Below are positions 27,734 through 34,504 of a stretch of DNA of 43,591 nt, one piece after another. Each line of letters opens with the position of its first letter. The stretch's first letter is position 1. Location: NCBI GenBank assembly GCA_020628425.1, contig JAHDEZ010000021.1, forward strand, positions 1 to 43,591, written 5' to 3'. The stretch is from Hellea sp. Its GTDB lineage: Bacteria > Pseudomonadota > Alphaproteobacteria > Caulobacterales > Maricaulaceae. The translations under genes were made by a program, and so were the position numbers. The notes beneath the pieces were generated by a model that was not told where the DNA came from, did no database searches, and saw only the letters and a program-made list of their open reading frames with translations.

Positions 27734-27849
27734 AGACTGAATTGTGCCTGCCTTGTCACTGACGTCAAGCATTGGATTTAATTTTCAACAGAGCTATTGC
27801 AGTTGCCCGACAAAATCGCCATGTAGGCGGTTAGTTATTGGAGCCTTTT

Positions 27850-28428
27850 ATGTTTATCCAGACCGAAGACACCCCTAATCCGGCCACTTTGAAGTTTTTA
27901 CCCGGTCGTGATGTTGCTGGTAAAGGCAATCCTCCGCGTGACTTTATTCGAGGCGAGGATGTCGCCAGCGCGCCTCTCGCAGAAATGTTGTTTATGATTC
28001 CAGATGTTGCCCGGGTCTTTTTCGGGGAAGATTATGTGTCTGTAACAAAATCGGATGACGCCCAATGGAAGCATCTTAAACCTGCAGTTCTGGGGGCGAT
28101 TATGGACTTTTTCGTCGCTGGCGGCGTTCCGCTCACAGACCAAATCGCATCAGAAATAGACGAAGAACAAGTCTATGAAGGTGAGACCCTGGAAATCGTC
28201 GAACAAATCAAAGAGCTGATCGAATTGCGGGTCCGCCCTGCTGTTGCTCAAGACGGTGGCGATATCGTTTTCAAACATTTTGATGACACAGACGGAACTG
28301 TTTTTCTTGAAATGCGGGGTGCATGTGCCGGTTGTCCATCCTCCACGATGACGCTGAAGTCCGGAATTGAAAATCTTTTGAAACACTATGTCCCTGAAGT
28401 CACTCGAGTCGAACAGGCTGCCGCTTGA
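27850..28428 (+). CDS. nfuA: NfuA-like iron-sulfur cluster carrier
   Basis: 192 residues from ATG 27850, with TTGGAG seven bases before it; an in-frame TTG at 27838 is less likely. The N-terminal Nfu domain starts MFIQTEDTPNPATLKFLPG, the usual alphaproteobacterial/mitochondrial form. The C-terminal NifU domain has the CxxC site in RGACAGCPSSTMTLK, which holds a bridging 4Fe-4S cluster. It passes clusters to apo-proteins in the cytosol. The next gene, tsaB, starts inside its stop codon region, so the two are coupled. Confidence 0.95.
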   Translation: MFIQTEDTPNPATLKFLPGRDVAGKGNPPRDFIRGEDVASAPLAEMLFMIPDVARVFFGEDYVSVTKSDDAQWKHLKPAVLGAIMDFFVAGGVPLTDQIASEIDEEQVYEGETLEIVEQIKELIELRVRPAVAQDGGDIVFKHFDDTDGTVFLEMRGACAGCPSSTMTLKSGIENLLKHYVPEVTRVEQAAA

Positions 28429-29063
28429 TCACACTCGCCCTTGATACAACAGGGGCCTGGTGCAGCTGTGCCCTGGTGAATGAATATGGCGTTTTAGCGG
28501 ATTTGTCCGAAAACATAGGACGCGGTCATGCAGAGCGCCTCGCCCCAATGGTGGCAGAAACGCTTTTACACGCCTCCATCACCCCCAAAGACATTGACAG
28601 AGTCGTCGCCTGTACCGGCCCCGGCAGTTTCACAGGCCTGCGGGTTGCGCTGGCGTTCGCTCGAAGTTTCGCTTTGCCTCTCAAAATTCCCGTAATCGGT
28701 CTGTCTGCTTTACAGGCGATGGCAGCGGAAGCAGATCCAAATGGCGACCAAGCCGTCATCGCTGCCATTAATGCCAAACGCGGAGATATTTGTTGGGGGG
28801 CTTATAAGAACGGCTATGAAGTCCATTCGCCAAGAACGCAGCCCGTGGATGATGCCAAGTCCGCTATCGATCAGCTCGCATATGATGCTGTTGTCGGGGA
28901 TGGTGCGGCGCTTATGGGATTTGAGGCCGTGGATATAGACCATGCCCGCGCGCCTATTTTGGCGTGGATAGGCGCAGCTCTGGACCCTGCCAATTATCCA
29001 CCTGAGCCTTTTTATGCCCGCGGGCCTGACGCGAAACTTCCCGGCGGGAAAAGCCTTGCTTAG
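28425..29063 (+). CDS. tsaB: TsaB, tRNA t6A biosynthesis subunit
   Basis: 212 residues, starting at a TTG (28425) that overlaps the nfuA stop (TTGA). The text ITLALDTTGAWCSCALV is the standard TsaB beginning, so no later start is needed. GRGHAERLAPMVAETLLHA and CTGPGSFTGLRVALAFARS are the other signatures. TsaB is the platform of the TsaBDE complex that makes N6-threonylcarbamoyladenosine; mtaB at the start of the window then modifies the same base. The 3' end overlaps rimI by 50 bases or by 8, depending on the rimI start. Confidence 0.95.
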   Translation: MITLALDTTGAWCSCALVNEYGVLADLSENIGRGHAERLAPMVAETLLHASITPKDIDRVVACTGPGSFTGLRVALAFARSFALPLKIPVIGLSALQAMAAEADPNGDQAVIAAINAKRGDICWGAYKNGYEVHSPRTQPVDDAKSAIDQLAYDAVVGDGAALMGFEAVDIDHARAPILAWIGAALDPANYPPEPFYARGPDAKLPGGKSLA

Positions 29064-29502
29064 GCGTTTGGAGCCGCCGCATGCCGACGAGATGGCGGCT
29101 TTGCATGAACGCGCAATCTCACCCGCCTGGCCGACCCAAGACATGATTGAGCATTGCCGCCGCGATTTCTGTATCGGGACCGGTGAGCCACTAACCGCTT
29201 TTGCGATTTTCCGCCTGGGCGCGGATCAAGCAGAAATTTTGACGGTTGTCACCGATCCGGAACACCGGCAAAAAGGTCTAGCGCGACAGATTTTATACCA
29301 AACCGAACCGCGTTTAGCCGGGGTCGGAATCGAAATCATCTTTCTGGAAGTCGCAGAAGATAATAATCCGGCCATCGCTTTGTACCATTCGCTCGGTTAT
29401 GAACCATTTGGGCGACGGCCAGCCTATTATCGTCGACCGGAAGGACGTATCGCAGCTCTGACTTTTCGCAAAAAGCTGGACGCTGGAGCGACGAGCAGAT
29501 AA
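29014..29502 (+). CDS. rimI: RimI-like ribosomal protein alanine N-acetyltransferase (GNAT)
   Basis: Up to 162 residues; TTG 29056 would give a protein 14 residues shorter with less overlap with tsaB. GNAT motif A is EHRQKGLARQIL with the acetyl-CoA pyrophosphate loop, and motif B is NPAIALYHSLGYEPFGRRPAYY. RimI acetylates the N-terminal alanine of ribosomal protein S18, and tsaB-rimI adjacency is widespread. Substrate specificity cannot be seen in the sequence. fur follows after 26 bases. Confidence 0.9.
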   Translation: MPAGLTRNFPAGKALLRRLEPPHADEMAALHERAISPAWPTQDMIEHCRRDFCIGTGEPLTAFAIFRLGADQAEILTVVTDPEHRQKGLARQILYQTEPRLAGVGIEIIFLEVAEDNNPAIALYHSLGYEPFGRRPAYYRRPEGRIAALTFRKKLDAGATSR

Positions 29503-29528
29503 GGTATTCCCGTAAGAGAAGAGGAATC

Positions 29529-29936
29529 ATGTCAAGCTGGGTAGAAGAAAAATGCGCCGAGCGCGGTCTTCGAATGACCGACCAAAGGCGCGTGATTGCA
29601 AAAGTGCTTTCTGACGCAGACGATCATCCCGATGCGGAGGAGCTTTATAGCCGTGCGGCGGCTGTGGATCCGAAGATTTCTCTGGCGACCGTCTATAGAA
29701 CGGTTCGTCTGTTTTCTGACGCCGGCATAATTGAAACACATGATTTTCGGGATGGTCGCGCCCGTTATGAAACCGCCGACGAAGAACATCATGATCACCT
29801 GATTGACGTGGTAACAGGTGACGTCATTGAGTTTGTCGATGAGGAAATTGAGGAACTTCAGGAGAAAATTGCCCGTAAACTGGGCTATGAACTGGTTGAC
29901 CATCGCCTTGAATTATTCGGGCGCAAAATAAAATAA
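29529..29936 (+). CDS. fur: Fur-family iron-responsive repressor
   Basis: 135 residues. The winged helix (LRMTDQRRVIAKVLSDADDH, SLATVYRTVRLFSDAGIIE) is followed by the metal-binding and dimerisation part (HHDHLIDVVTGDVIEF). The Cys-x2-Cys structural zinc site of enterobacterial Fur is absent, which is the usual state in alphaproteobacterial Fur. It acts as a dimer binding AT-rich palindromes when metal-loaded. The Fur-like palindrome in front of bfd at 32655-32671 is a candidate target. Whether it responds to Fe(II) or Mn(II) (Fur versus Mur) is not decidable here. A ribosome binding site (AGGA) precedes the ATG. Confidence 0.93.
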   Translation: MSSWVEEKCAERGLRMTDQRRVIAKVLSDADDHPDAEELYSRAAAVDPKISLATVYRTVRLFSDAGIIETHDFRDGRARYETADEEHHDHLIDVVTGDVIEFVDEEIEELQEKIARKLGYELVDHRLELFGRKIK

Positions 29937-29954
29937 GCACAATAGGAGCTGATT

Positions 29955-30782
29955 ATGGCTGAACAACACTTTCCCGCCGGAGAGCTGATGAAGGGCAAGC
30001 GAGGCCTGATCATGGGCGTCGCCAATAAGAACTCTATCGCCTGGGCCATTGCACGGCAGCTCCATGCCCAAGGGGCAGAACTGGCGTTTACTTATCAAGG
30101 GGATGCGTTGCTGCGGCGCGTCAAACCATTGGCCGAAGGTATCGGGTCAGACATATTGGTGGAATGTGATGTCACGGATGACGCCTCCATGGACAAGACC
30201 TTTGATACGCTCAAGGAAAAATGGGGCAAAATTGACTTTCTCGTTCACGCCATCGCCTTCGCTGGAAGGGAACAGTTGGACGGTTCTTTTGTTGAAAGTA
30301 CAACCCGAGAAGGTTTCTCTCAGGCCTTGAATATATCAGCCTATTCTTTTGTGGATGCGGCCCGGCGCGCCAGCAATATCATGAATGATGGCGGGTCCAT
30401 GGTTACATTGACCTATCTGGGCTCAGAACGCGTCATTCCAAACTACAATGTCATGGGTGTAGCTAAAGCTGCGCTTGAAGCCTGTACGCGTTATATCGCC
30501 GCCGATTTGGGGCCTCGTGGCATTCGTGTCAATGCAATCTCCGCCGGCCCTATTAAAACGCTCGCGGCGGCGGGTATAGGCTCTGGCCGCCACATGTTTA
30601 AATTCAACAAGGCCGCCAGCGCCATGCGCGATAACACGGATGTTGTCGGCGTGGCTGGTGCTGCGCTCTATCTGTTGTCGGATCTGGGACTATCGTGTAC
30701 AGGCGAAACCCACCATGTGGACGGCGGCTTCCACGCTATCGGTATGCCACAGGAAAAGCCCTTAAGAGAAGCCTTGTCTTAA
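29955..30782 (+). CDS. fabI: Enoyl-ACP reductase (NADH), FabI
   Basis: 275 residues. Reduces the enoyl-ACP double bond in the last step of each fatty-acid elongation cycle; it is the triclosan and isoniazid-type drug target in relatives. The Rossmann start is MGVANKNSIAWAIA. The catalytic pair is Y154 (TYLGSE) and Y164, with K171 in YNVMGVAKAALEA (Y-x6-K), exactly the FabI spacing. AGGAG precedes the ATG. It is preceded by fur (18-base gap). Confidence 0.96.
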   Translation: MAEQHFPAGELMKGKRGLIMGVANKNSIAWAIARQLHAQGAELAFTYQGDALLRRVKPLAEGIGSDILVECDVTDDASMDKTFDTLKEKWGKIDFLVHAIAFAGREQLDGSFVESTTREGFSQALNISAYSFVDAARRASNIMNDGGSMVTLTYLGSERVIPNYNVMGVAKAALEACTRYIAADLGPRGIRVNAISAGPIKTLAAAGIGSGRHMFKFNKAASAMRDNTDVVGVAGAALYLLSDLGLSCTGETHHVDGGFHAIGMPQEKPLREALS

Positions 30783-30785
30783 GCC

Positions 30786-31535
30786 TTAGGGCGATTTGAG
30801 ATTGTCCAAATCGAATGGCGCCCAATTGACCGTATGTTCCAAAATAGATAGCGGGTCCGGAGTTTTTTCCGGACCTTTGACGATAGTGATCGTGTTATAG
30901 TCCGCCGTCACCCGCGTAATCCAATTATGATGGGTTGACATTAGCATTGTAAGTTCCAAAACAAGTTGAGTCATCGCAGGCTGTTGTCGGTATCGGTCTG
31001 CTGCCAGTAAGCCAAAGCCTTCATTGTGTGACCAAGAATAATCTTCAATAACATAAAGCCCACCCGTTTTGAGGTGCGGAAATAATATCTCAAATGACGT
31101 ACGTGTATCCGCTAATAGATGCGACGCGTCATCCAAAATCATGTCTAACCCGTCAGGAAAATGTTCATTAACGATTGCTTTCAAAGCATCTCGGTCAGTC
31201 TGATCGGTTTCAAAATGCAGGGCGAATTTTCCCTTCATTGTGGAGCGGTTATAGGTGCGCTTTATCTTGGGGTCTTCAGGCAGAATATCGACGCCAACTA
31301 TGAACTCGGCATCGCAAATTTCAAAAATATAAGGCAAACTGCCACCTCTGGCGATGCCAAGCTCCATAATATTGTTGAGCCTGGATTTCCGTCCTTTGAC
31401 TTTTTGTTCCCAGAATTTTCTCTGTCTGTCATTTTTCAACATGACCAAGTCATGTTTAGGCGGCTTCTCCAACTTACCAAATGCTTCTTTGGCCAGAATC
31501 TTTAATCCGCAAGCGGGGACGACACCATATTTCAT
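30786..31535 (-). CDS. Class I SAM-dependent methyltransferase, CmcI-like
   Basis: 249 residues. IMELGIARGGSLPYIFEI is the SAM-binding motif I, VGVDI the post-I acidic strand and LDMILDDASHLLADTRTSFE with HLKTGGLYVIEDYSWSH the later motifs. This arrangement is typical of the CmcI / glycan- or antibiotic-modifying methyltransferase group (methyltransferase 24). The substrate is unknown. Convergent with fabI and in the same direction as the ketopantoate-reductase-like gene, whose stop is 21 bases upstream of this start. Confidence 0.85.
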   Translation of the reverse strand: MKYGVVPACGLKILAKEAFGKLEKPPKHDLVMLKNDRQRKFWEQKVKGRKSRLNNIMELGIARGGSLPYIFEICDAEFIVGVDILPEDPKIKRTYNRSTMKGKFALHFETDQTDRDALKAIVNEHFPDGLDMILDDASHLLADTRTSFEILFPHLKTGGLYVIEDYSWSHNEGFGLLAADRYRQQPAMTQLVLELTMLMSTHHNWITRVTADYNTITIVKGPEKTPDPLSILEHTVNWAPFDLDNLKSP

Positions 31536-31556
31536 GGAAGCGACTTAAGGAAAAGC

Positions 31557-32585
31557 TCATACTGAATCAAACAAATTCAGCATCTCATCGCCGGTCATAT
31601 TTGGTGACTGATGAACCGCGAAAGCTTTATGAACCTGTTCCATAATCATCATATTGATAGGCGCGAACTGCCCAGTTGCATTGGCTAGCTTGACGATTTC
31701 TCCCTGTAGAAAATCGACCTCGCTGCCCCGTCCAGCTTCAAGATCATCGAGCATGGAGGAACGGGCATTCTCATCAATTTTCAAAATTGAGTTCATAACG
31801 GGCTTGAACACAATATTGGGCATACGCAGAATTTTCAGTGTCTTTTCAACGGAGGCCTTTCCAAAGGATTTCGGGTTTATGCCGGCGCCTTTGCATATTG
31901 TTAGCCCCTCTTCCATCATAGCTGCCAGAACCTGCCTATAGGATTTTTGAGACAATCCCGCGCGCAGCGTTCCACCGGATAAAGCGCTCAGGGCATTATT
32001 GAGGTTAATCAGTAATTTGCCCCATTGATAGTCTGCGATATCCGGTGTGAGCTTTGCGCCAATGCCCGATTTGCGAAAGCCTTTGGCGAGGGTGGCAAGC
32101 CGCGGGTCGGAATCCTGCTGAATGATCAAATCGCCTTCTGTACCACAATGAAACTCGCCCCGTCCGCTCAGGGTAACATTGAACGGCACTATCCCTGCCA
32201 GCGTTTGACGCCCGCTATGCTGTTGCAATGTTTCAGCATTGGAAACGCCATTTTGGAAACTCACGATTAACGCATCAGGACGCGCATATTGGGCAATCGT
32301 TGATCCCGCCTTCGCACTATCCTGGGATTTTACACAGACCAGAATTACATCGGCATCGGCCAATACATCATAGCCAAGACGGTAGTCCACCCCGTTTCGC
32401 TCGATATGGATAGGCCGGCGTTTATAATGGGTCAGCCGCATCCCCTTCATGTCCAAATCCCATTTGACGCGCTCTCGACCGATAAAGGTCACATGCGCAC
32501 CCGCTGATTGGAGGTAGCCGCCCAAGTAACAACCAATGGACCCTGCCCCAAAAACAACAACCCTCAGATTTTTCATGGCGCCCAT
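31557..32585 (-). CDS. Ketopantoate reductase family (PanE/ApbA-like)
   Basis: 342 residues. NADPH-binding Rossmann motif FGAGSIGCYLGGYL at the N-terminus, VKSQDS, then FQNGVSNAETL and a C-terminal helical domain with WGKLLINLNNALSALSGGT, which carries the family's catalytic lysine. Likely reduces ketopantoate to pantoate in coenzyme A synthesis, but this family has several paralogues with other 2-ketoacid substrates, and the C-terminus is somewhat longer than in E. coli PanE. Start at ATG 32585 with GGAG upstream. It is divergent from bfd. Confidence 0.88.
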   Translation of the reverse strand: MGAMKNLRVVVFGAGSIGCYLGGYLQSAGAHVTFIGRERVKWDLDMKGMRLTHYKRRPIHIERNGVDYRLGYDVLADADVILVCVKSQDSAKAGSTIAQYARPDALIVSFQNGVSNAETLQQHSGRQTLAGIVPFNVTLSGRGEFHCGTEGDLIIQQDSDPRLATLAKGFRKSGIGAKLTPDIADYQWGKLLINLNNALSALSGGTLRAGLSQKSYRQVLAAMMEEGLTICKGAGINPKSFGKASVEKTLKILRMPNIVFKPVMNSILKIDENARSSMLDDLEAGRGSEVDFLQGEIVKLANATGQFAPINMMIMEQVHKAFAVHQSPNMTGDEMLNLFDSV

Positions 32586-32654
32586 GGTCTCTCCTCGCTC
32601 ACGTTTGTCGGTACCCTAAATTAACCATAACTGCAATTTGACTGCTTGTTAAAA

Positions 32655-32683
32655 TTGACAATCATTCTCAATTGCACTATATA
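32655..32683 (+). promoter_or_regulatory. bfd promoter overlapped by a Fur-type palindrome
   Basis: TTGACAATCATTCTCAA (32655-32671) fits the palindrome TTGA-n-AAT-n-ATT-n-TCAA, the 7-1-7 core of a Fur box. It contains TTGACA (32655-32660), which is followed by a 17-base spacer and TATATA (32678-32683), a near-consensus sigma-70 promoter. A repressor bound there would block the -35 element directly. Iron-dependent control of bfd by the fur gene at 29529 is a strong prediction. Confidence 0.75.
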
Positions 32684-32689
32684 CACGCT

Positions 32690-32881
32690 ATGATACATTG
32701 CATTTGCAATAATATAAACACTACCAAAGTGGACCAAGCCGCAAACTGCGGCGCGAAAACCGCAGATGAGGTTCAGTCTCATTGTGGCAAAGCCTTTAAT
32801 TGTGGCCAATGCAAAGAATCAATCGAAGATCGATTAGCTATATTAAGAGCACACCCAGCGCCATTAATGGCGGCTGAATAG
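32690..32881 (+). CDS. bfd: Bacterioferritin-associated ferredoxin (Bfd)
   Basis: 63 residues from ATG 32690. A [2Fe-2S] protein that passes electrons to bacterioferritin so stored iron can leave. The four ligand cysteines sit at the same numbers as in E. coli Bfd: C4, C6, C38, C41 (HCICNN and FNCGQC). The -10 element of its promoter ends only 6 bases before the ATG, so transcription is expected to start at about the ATG itself and the mRNA would be leaderless; no ribosome binding site is present. A TTG at 32672 is in frame but lies upstream of the -10. Its partner bfr is 152 bases downstream. Confidence 0.93.
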   Translation: MIHCICNNINTTKVDQAANCGAKTADEVQSHCGKAFNCGQCKESIEDRLAILRAHPAPLMAAE

Positions 32882-32919
32882 CGCCTCATTCGCGACGAAC
32901 TTTCAATTTCAGGCAATTC

Positions 32920-32951
32920 CCTGCACATGAATTGCAGGTGCGCAATTTTTT
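32920..32951 (+). terminator. Weak terminator-like hairpin after bfd
   Basis: Stem CCTGCA (32920-32925) with TGCAGG (32933-32938), loop CATGAAT, and a T-run at 32946-32951 after seven more bases. The gap between stem and T-run makes it a weak candidate. It could let bfd and bfr be expressed partly separately. Confidence 0.35.
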
Positions 32952-32952
32952 A

Positions 32953-32973
32953 CGCAAGTGAGAATGACTTGCG
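32953..32973. promoter_or_regulatory. Inverted repeat upstream of bfr (possible regulator site)
   Basis: Arms CGCAAGT (32953-32959) and ACTTGCG (32967-32973) are perfectly complementary with a 7-base spacer GAGAATG. TGAGAATGA resembles one half of the bfd Fur palindrome, so an iron regulator (Fur, Irr or RirA type) is possible. A weak -35 (TTGACG, 32984-32989) follows. Confidence 0.4.
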
Positions 32974-33003
32974 CCTATTTTCGTTGACGAACAGCCTAAC
33001 TGT

Positions 33004-33027
33004 CTCCATTTTCATTTAAAAATGGAG
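33004..33027 (+). promoter_or_regulatory. Hairpin covering the bfr ribosome binding site
   Basis: CTCCATTTT (33004-33012) and AAAATGGAG (33019-33027) form a perfect 9-bp stem with a 6-base loop. The right arm contains GGAG, the Shine-Dalgarno sequence of bfr, seven bases before its ATG. GTCTC (33002-33006) can also pair with GAGAC (33029-33033), which touches the start codon. The bfr message could thus be translation-controlled. Confidence 0.6.
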
Positions 33028-33033
33028 TGAGAC

Positions 33034-33513
33034 ATGCGCGATAATCCTGAAGTCATAACCTACCTCAACAAGGCCCTTAAAAATGAGCTGACCGCTATCA
33101 ATCAGTATTTCCTGCACTCCCGCATGCTGAAAGACTGGGGTATCGCCAAGCTTGCCAAGAAAGAATATGAAGAATCTATCGAGGAAATGGAGCACGCTGA
33201 TGAGCTCATTGAGCGCATGCTGTTTCTGAACGGCCTGCCTAATCTACAGGATCTGGGTAAGCTCAGGATCGGTGAAAATGTCGAAGAAATCCTCGCATGT
33301 GATCTACAGCTGGAACATGACGCTATTCCTCTGCTACGGGACGGCGTAGAACATTGCGAGAAAGTCCGGGATTATGTAACCCGCGATTTGTTGCAACGCA
33401 TACTCACCAATGAAGAAGAGCATGTGGACTGGATTGAAACCCAACAGGAAATGATCAAACAGATGGGCCTTCAGAACTATATTCAACTGCAATCCAGCGC
33501 CGAAGGCGAATAA
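33034..33513 (+). CDS. bfr: Bacterioferritin (heme-containing iron storage protein)
   Basis: 159 residues, standard Bfr length. All ferroxidase ligands are at canonical numbers: E18, E51, H54, E94, E127, H130, and M52 is the heme axial ligand. So it should form the 24-subunit shell, oxidise Fe(II) and store it with heme at subunit interfaces. Start ATG 33034 with TGGAG seven bases upstream. It follows bfd, its electron donor for iron release. Its leader contains a hairpin over the ribosome binding site, and a strong terminator follows. Confidence 0.97.
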   Translation: MRDNPEVITYLNKALKNELTAINQYFLHSRMLKDWGIAKLAKKEYEESIEEMEHADELIERMLFLNGLPNLQDLGKLRIGENVEEILACDLQLEHDAIPLLRDGVEHCEKVRDYVTRDLLQRILTNEEEHVDWIETQQEMIKQMGLQNYIQLQSSAEGE

Positions 33514-33596
33514 TTTTTATATTGGAGTAGCGTGACCTAAGTCACACGGCATAAGGCTTTGATCCTGTATTTAAGACTTATTCCCCTCCAACTCTC

Positions 33597-33625
33597 GGGC
33601 GCGCTAGACGCGCCCTTTTTCTTTT
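33597..33625 (+). terminator. Rho-independent terminator after bfr
   Basis: Stem GGGCGCG (33597-33603) and CGCGCCC (33609-33615), 7 perfect base pairs, loop CTAGA, followed by TTTTTCTTTT. It ends the bfd-bfr region. Confidence 0.88.
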
Positions 33626-33697
33626 GCGATAGTTTCAGCATATTACATATGCAACTTTTTTCATATAATTTTCATGCATGGCATGTTAGGCTAAGCC

Positions 33698-34495
33698 ATG
33701 AACCAAACGCTGATTCCGTTTCGGACACTGTCTGATAAAGTCAAAGCCGGCCTACCCTTTGAGATCGATGATATGTGGCGTCAGGGCCGAACCGCCTATG
33801 GTGGACTGACTGCGGGACTCTCCATCGCCGCTGCCCAACGTGACTTTACCGACCTCCCACCACTCCGCTCCATGCAGGTGAGCTTTGTTGGACCCGTCAC
33901 AAACACACCGATGTTTGAAACGCGTTTACTACGCCAGGGCCGCAACGTGACCTCAATTGATGTTAAAGCTATTTCAGAGGACACGGCTGTATCTTCGGGA
34001 ACATTCATGTTCGGAGCTTCGCGCAGCTCAACTATTCAACAATACCTCCCTATGCTGGACAGCCCGCCTCCGGAAGATTGCCAATCTTTCCACTCTAAAG
34101 AAAACATGGCCTTTGTTCCGGGTTTTACCCATCATTTCGATATGATGATGATCGAAGGCGACAGGCCGTTTAGTGGTTCTGAACGCGGATATATTCGATG
34201 TTGGACTCGGCACAAAAATCCAGATTGCTGGAATGATTTGGACAGCTTTATTTGCCTTGGAGATGTGCTGCCACCAGCCGCTTTTCCCATGTTCACAACC
34301 ATGGGCCCCATCAGTTCCATGAACTGGCAGATGAATATTCTAGGTGACAATGTGACAACCGATGATGGCTGGTATCAGATCGAATCCATATTAAACGCAG
34401 CGACTGGCGGATATTGTTCACAGCTTATGCGTTTCTGGAATAGAAAAGGCGACCTGATTGCTGAAGGGATGCAATCGGTCGCCGTTTTTGTCTAA
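33698..34495 (+). CDS. Acyl-CoA thioesterase family protein (TesB-like)
   Basis: 265 residues, double-hotdog size. MWRQGRTAYGGLTAGLSIAA and PLRSMQVSFVGPV are the N-terminal hotdog signature; RLLRQGRNVTSIDV follows. The C-terminal hotdog includes CLGDVLPPAAFP. Likely hydrolyses acyl-CoA thioesters in the cytosol; chain length is unknown. No ribosome binding site was obvious before ATG 33698. Convergent with the M56 gene (10 bases between the ends). Confidence 0.85.
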   Translation: MNQTLIPFRTLSDKVKAGLPFEIDDMWRQGRTAYGGLTAGLSIAAAQRDFTDLPPLRSMQVSFVGPVTNTPMFETRLLRQGRNVTSIDVKAISEDTAVSSGTFMFGASRSSTIQQYLPMLDSPPPEDCQSFHSKENMAFVPGFTHHFDMMMIEGDRPFSGSERGYIRCWTRHKNPDCWNDLDSFICLGDVLPPAAFPMFTTMGPISSMNWQMNILGDNVTTDDGWYQIESILNAATGGYCSQLMRFWNRKGDLIAEGMQSVAVFV

Positions 34496-34504
34496 GGCTG
34501 GATT

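Noticed and set aside
32672-32689. Upstream TTG start for bfd
   Set aside because: It lies before the -10 element of the only good promoter; the ATG at 32690 gives cysteine spacing identical to known Bfd proteins.
33532-33545. Hairpin GTGAC-CTAA-GTCAC after bfr
   Set aside because: Short stem without a T-run; the perfect GC-rich terminator at 33597-33625 is a much better end signal.
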